Below are positions 3,846 through 6,714 of a DNA stretch of 6,714 nucleotides, piece after piece. The translations under genes were made by a program, and so were the position numbers. Within the stretch, counting starts at the first letter, position 1. Every line of letters starts with the position of its first letter. This DNA is from Chthonomonadaceae bacterium (lineage in GTDB: Bacteria; Armatimonadota; Chthonomonadetes; Chthonomonadales; Chthonomonadaceae). The notes beneath the pieces are model-generated. The model worked only from the letters and a program-made list of their open reading frames with translations. It was not told the origin of the DNA and searched no databases. Location: contig JACMPS010000206.1 in assembly GCA_014377395.1 (NCBI GenBank), forward strand, positions 1 to 6,714. The letters are read 5' to 3'.

Positions 3846-6332
3846 ATGAGTGAATTTATCGAGGAGCGTAACACCCCGGACGATTACGCGCTTTATCTGG
3901 ACGGCGATTTGCAATTCGACACGCGGGACGAACGTGTCTACCACGAAGCAATGGCTTTGCCTGCACTTTCGCTTGCAAAGCCGCTCGACCCGGAATTAGG
4001 GCTACAGGTTCTCATTTGTGGGGGCGGAGACGGGCTTGCGTTGCGGGAATGTCTTCGGTTTCCGGGCGTAGCGAGGGTTGATCTCGTGGATTACAGCCCG
4101 GAGGTGATCGCCCTCGGTAAAACTCGTTTCGCAACGACGAATGACGCCGCTTTTGCGGACAGCCGTGTTCGGGTTTGTGTGCAGGACGCCCGTGAATTCC
4201 TGAAAACGTCGGGGATTTACGACGTGATTTTGCTTGATTTCACGGTGCCGCGTCGCCCGGACGAAACCGAAATTTTCACAAAGGAATGGTACGCGACGGT
4301 GGCGGGGAGCCTTTCGCCGGGGGGAATGGCGTGTGTCAATGGTCTCTCGCCGGAGAAACTGCCCGAAGCCTTCTGGTGTCTGAAAAAGACGATTCACGCG
4401 GGCGGGCTGAACGTGTTGCCCTATCGAGTGGGGGTTCCTTCGTTTCGTGAGTGTGGGTACGGCGTGTGGGCGTTTTTCCTGGCGTCGCATCGTCCGCTCA
4501 CCTTAAATTCTTTGCGTCTGATTGACTCGCCTGTCGAGACCGTACAAACTGATCTTTCACGCCTCTGGCGAGGAGCAAGATTTTCTCGAAAAGAGCGTGA
4601 CATCGAAAAGCGTGTCGGGGTTCATTCTCTCTTGAAGCCCTGTCTTCTGCCGCTCATTCTCAATCCCTCCACTGGGTTTTCTTCCGGCGAAACCGCCCTC
4701 GATTCGGGGGGCGAACCGGAGCCGTTCGCCCTCGATCCTCTGCTGAAGAACATTCCGATTCAGCACCCCTACCACACCCGCGTGATGATCGAGACGCTGG
4801 CAAACGAAGTCGTCGGAACGGTGCGCGGCGTAGATCTGCAACGCCTGACCGATGCCCTGCTCGAACGTGCCTCTCGCCTTTCCGACTCGGTGGTAAAAGA
4901 GTTGCGTCGCCTCAGAGATTTTCTGGGATCACATTTGCCTTCCGTCGAGATGTTCCGATTGTGGAGTAGTCGGGTGCTGGCAATGCTGATCGTCTTGCTG
5001 ACGGTGGCAAATGCAATTTCCCCCGACACGGCATTTGCGAAAGGTGGCGAAGGCATTGGTCATTCCTCTATGTCGCGGGGCTATTCAAGCGCGGGGCGCA
5101 CCTCCTCCGGCAGTTTCGGGGGGGCGCGGAGCGTCGGCGGTTCATTCGGCACGAGTAGCGGGAGAGCATTCGGAGCGTTTCGCCCTTCCAGTCGTATGAC
5201 AAGCGTAGGCTTTCGGCGAGGGACTGTGGGGCGGGGTCAGGCAACCGATATTTACGGCAACTCCTACGCCTCTCGCTCTTTCACTTACGGACACGGCTAC
5301 TACGTGGGTTACTACGGTGGCTATGGGGGTTACGGCTACGGCGGAGGGGGCTATGGTGGGAATGGACAATCTGGGGCGACACCCGATAAAAACCCGCAAA
5401 CTCATAACGCGGCGTTTGTTGCCGATGAAGATCTGCTGGTCATGGAAAACGGAGATGTGATCGTTACCCTCTCCGACACGGCTTACCTCCTCATCAATGA
5501 CGGCAAGATGTCGCTTTTTCATCAGAAATTACCCGATCCACTTTTGCCACTCAGTCCCCCGCCCGAACTTATCCGCAACATCATCGAGTCGCTGAACGAG
5601 CAAACGATTGCGGTACAAGATGAGATCGAACTCCGTAAGGACTGGCTTTCGTGGGTGAGTTGGACTTCGGCACTTCTCCCAACCGTAAGGGCGGACAAAG
5701 AGGAACTCGCTAACCTCGAAGCCCTGGTCAAACGATTGGAGACCGCAAAGCAACGCATCGGCAAAATCCCGGAGCCACCTGCCGCCTCGCTTCGCCCTGT
5801 CCCGACAGGTGCCATCGAACTGTTTGCTTCTACCTATCTTCTCCCTGACGGACGCTACGCCATACGCCGCCCGGATGGGTTATTTTTCTACACGGACGGC
5901 AAAAGTCTTTCTTCTGAAAAGCCAGGAGAGAAAGCCTCGACTCCGCCGCCCGAACTGCTGGACGCCCTGAAAAGCGTGAACACGAAATTGATCAAGGAAT
6001 TGGACGCCGACCTGAAAAAAGACGACGGCTACCTTGCGGAACTGGTGACGGAGTACAATGCACTCCAGAAGGACATGGCGGAATATCAGAACTATCGGAG
6101 TGCAAACGGAGGCAGTTACGAGGTGGATTACGGCACGGACACAATGAGCGCAGACGAAGCAATTACAAAAATGGAAGCGGACATTGCACAATGGGGAACG
6201 GAGTACAATACCGCTCTCACGGAGCGAAGAAAAGACGCAAACGATCTCCAAACATTGAACCGCCAAACAAACACGACTTTTGTTTCGCCGCCTGAGCCTT
6301 TCGACCCACGCCCCTCCTCTGCAACTCCGTAA
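3846..6332 (+). CDS. Spermidine-synthase-like aminopropyltransferase fused to an exported Gly-rich, duplicated-module region
   Basis: The frame is uninterrupted for 828 residues. Residues 12-218 match the spermidine synthase (SpeE) catalytic fold: LDGDLQF 18-24, DERVYHE 28-34, the nucleotide-site GGGDG 59-63, acidic Asp82 after strand 2, QDAREF 113-118, YDVILLD ending in Asp131, SLSPGG 155-160, and GYGVWAFFLAS 204-214. SpeE enzymes transfer aminopropyl groups from decarboxylated S-adenosylmethionine to a polyamine. Here the usual DSSDP-type motif reads DFTVP, so one polyamine-contact Asp is lost, and the N-terminal beta domain is short. A linker (220-366) leads to a hydrophobic segment at 376-390 ending in AFA (396-398), then a Gly/Ser-rich part (399-465), a Gly/Tyr-rich part (481-510), and a C-terminal region with two copies of one module and long helices. 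Basic residues before the helix predict N-in, C-out. The ATG at 3846 has AGGAG 10 bases upstream. The name spermidine synthase should be applied only to the first domain. Confidence 0.9.
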   Translation: MSEFIEERNTPDDYALYLDGDLQFDTRDERVYHEAMALPALSLAKPLDPELGLQVLICGGGDGLALRECLRFPGVARVDLVDYSPEVIALGKTRFATTNDAAFADSRVRVCVQDAREFLKTSGIYDVILLDFTVPRRPDETEIFTKEWYATVAGSLSPGGMACVNGLSPEKLPEAFWCLKKTIHAGGLNVLPYRVGVPSFRECGYGVWAFFLASHRPLTLNSLRLIDSPVETVQTDLSRLWRGARFSRKERDIEKRVGVHSLLKPCLLPLILNPSTGFSSGETALDSGGEPEPFALDPLLKNIPIQHPYHTRVMIETLANEVVGTVRGVDLQRLTDALLERASRLSDSVVKELRRLRDFLGSHLPSVEMFRLWSSRVLAMLIVLLTVANAISPDTAFAKGGEGIGHSSMSRGYSSAGRTSSGSFGGARSVGGSFGTSSGRAFGAFRPSSRMTSVGFRRGTVGRGQATDIYGNSYASRSFTYGHGYYVGYYGGYGGYGYGGGGYGGNGQSGATPDKNPQTHNAAFVADEDLLVMENGDVIVTLSDTAYLLINDGKMSLFHQKLPDPLLPLSPPPELIRNIIESLNEQTIAVQDEIELRKDWLSWVSWTSALLPTVRADKEELANLEALVKRLETAKQRIGKIPEPPAASLRPVPTGAIELFASTYLLPDGRYAIRRPDGLFFYTDGKSLSSEKPGEKASTPPPELLDALKSVNTKLIKELDADLKKDDGYLAELVTEYNALQKDMAEYQNYRSANGGSYEVDYGTDTMSADEAITKMEADIAQWGTEYNTALTERRKDANDLQTLNRQTNTTFVSPPEPFDPRPSSATP
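4950..5039 (+). other. Internal signal-peptide-like segment inside the fusion
   Basis: Residues 369-398 read like a complete Sec signal: a basic start (MFRLWSSR), a hydrophobic core (VLAMLIVLLTVANA), a polar turn (ISPDT), and a type I signal peptidase pattern AFA before KGGEG. The start at Met369 has no Shine-Dalgarno sequence (4930-4949), so separate initiation is unlikely. The segment would either anchor the protein in the membrane or be cleaved to release the C-terminal half. Confidence 0.6.
5286..5375 (+). repeat. Gly/Tyr-rich low-complexity coding tract
   Basis: Residues 481-510 are almost only Gly and Tyr (YYGGYGGYGYGGGGYGG). The DNA carries irregular repeats of ggctayggn-type units. 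Such tracts in exported proteins are often flexible or adhesive, or can be cross-linked through tyrosine. Here this is only compositional evidence. Confidence 0.7.
5424..5630 (+). repeat. C-terminal module, copy A (residues 527-595)
   Basis: The module reads ENGDVIVTLSDTAYLLINDG followed by K, then PPPEL at 571-575 and a helical stretch. It aligns with copy B at 657-725: the strand pattern, the DGK turn and the PPPEL block are shared, as is the following helix. No named family was recognised. Confidence 0.65.
5814..6020 (+). repeat. C-terminal module, copy B (residues 657-725)
   Basis: LPDGRYAIRRPDGLFFYTDG followed by K leads to PPPEL at 700-704 and a charged helix (LDALKSVNTKLIKELDADL). It matches copy A in order and spacing, with about four residues deleted between DGK and PPPEL. 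The helix that follows is predicted to be long and coiled-coil-like, to about residue 800. Confidence 0.65.
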
Positions 6333-6492
6333 CAGAACGGAACAGGTGCGTTCGTGCCGCAGTAAAAAGGCAGAGAAAGTGTTAAGCGTTAAGTATTGAG
6401 ATAAAGACTTTCTTCACTCCTTGTGCAGAATCACTTAAAAGGGAACGGGCATTCACTCCCTCCCCTTATGCAAGGAAAATCCTGTGAGCCGT

Positions 6493-6516
6493 GTAGGGGC
6501 GTCGCTTGTTGCGCCC
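6493..6516. repeat. Short GTAGGGGCG...CGCCC hairpin repeat
   Basis: The sequence gtaggggcg leads into a stem, gggcg (6497-6501) pairing with cgccc (6512-6516), over a 10-base loop. It resembles short GTAGGGGCG intergenic repeats that occur in many copies in several bacterial phyla. That resemblance is from memory. A similar ggggtcgccc string occurs near 6579. Confidence 0.5.
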
Positions 6517-6600
6517 ATTTATATGTGTTTACGCCCGTTTGTAATTGGAACGGATTGAGGTGGGGCTAGAGAGTATCGGGGTCGCCCTTGCGTTTGCATT

Positions 6601-6660
6601 GAGTCCACGGAGGTGGACTTCGCTTTCCTCTAGCCGGGGAATTTATTCCCCGGACTTACT
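6601..6660 (-). repeat. Compound palindromic intergenic repeat, copy 3
   Basis: On the minus strand a 20-base palindrome (6634-6653, ccgggga core) is followed by ctag, a GGAAAGCGA linker and a perfect 7-base-pair hairpin, agtccac/gtggact (6602-6608 with 6613-6619, 4-base loop). It is the best preserved of the three copies for the second hairpin. It lies opposite in direction to copy 2, so the two copies bracket the divergent membrane-protein and aminopropyltransferase genes. Confidence 0.8.
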
Positions 6661-6714
6661 AAGCACCTTCGGTGAAGGCGTCCTGCCGGATGCGATGCGA
6701 GGGCAACAATGCTC

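Larger units (their letters stand above)
6333..6714. other. Repeat-rich non-coding region downstream of the fusion gene
   Basis: No credible gene was found on either strand. The stretch contains a short inverted repeat agaaagt/actttct (6374-6380 and 6407-6413), the GTAGGGGCG hairpin (6493-6516), repeat copy 3 (6601-6660), and a small cacc-ttc-ggtg hairpin (6664-6674). No hairpin with a following U-run marks a standard terminator for the fusion gene. On the minus strand, open frames from the right edge end within 18 to 28 codons inside the repeat and look like repeat translation. Confidence 0.6.

Noticed and set aside
4002..4490. 162-residue minus-strand ORF inside the aminopropyltransferase domain
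   Set aside because: It is antisense to a conserved catalytic domain and has no independent support.

Overview
The window looks like chromosomal DNA of a Gram-negative-type bacterium with roughly 50% G+C. The best lineage guess is Armatimonadota, with Planctomycetota or Verrucomicrobiota as alternatives. That guess rests on a Tat-exported DUF1501 protein, a family concentrated in those groups, and on compound hairpin repeats in the gaps between genes. It is an inference and not a taxonomic assignment. No rRNA, tRNA, CRISPR array or intact insertion sequence was seen.

Left half, minus strand. A cysteine-containing ORF fragment (possible zinc ribbon) runs off the left edge. Next come a DUF1501 protein of the alkaline phosphatase/sulfatase superfamily (336-1757) and a 183-residue single-pass membrane protein with an FxLYD-like outer domain (1886-2437). 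The latter has a clear sigma-70-type promoter at 2487-2516, so the two genes can form one transcript. After a gene-free stretch holding a large palindrome there is a 97-residue membrane protein (2795-3088).

Right half, plus strand. Divergent from the 97-residue gene lies a two-gene operon. Its first gene (3179-3823, TTG start) encodes a basic, proline-rich protein with a degenerate receiver-like domain. Its second gene (3846-6332), 22 bases downstream, is the most striking object here. It is an 828-residue fusion of a spermidine-synthase-like aminopropyltransferase, a linker, an internal signal-peptide-like segment, a Gly/Ser/Tyr-rich stretch, and a C-terminal region in which one module occurs twice. 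If the topology is as predicted, a cytosolic polyamine-type enzyme is tied to an exported Gly-rich protein. The function is unknown.

Repeats. Three copies of one compound palindromic element (GGAATWAATTC-core hairpin, CTAG, GC-rich linker, then an AGTCC...GGAC hairpin) lie between genes at 165-220 (minus), 2725-2785 (plus) and 6601-6660 (minus). A different short GTAGGGGCG...CGCCC hairpin lies at 6493-6516. Everything after 6332 appears to be non-coding and repeat-rich.
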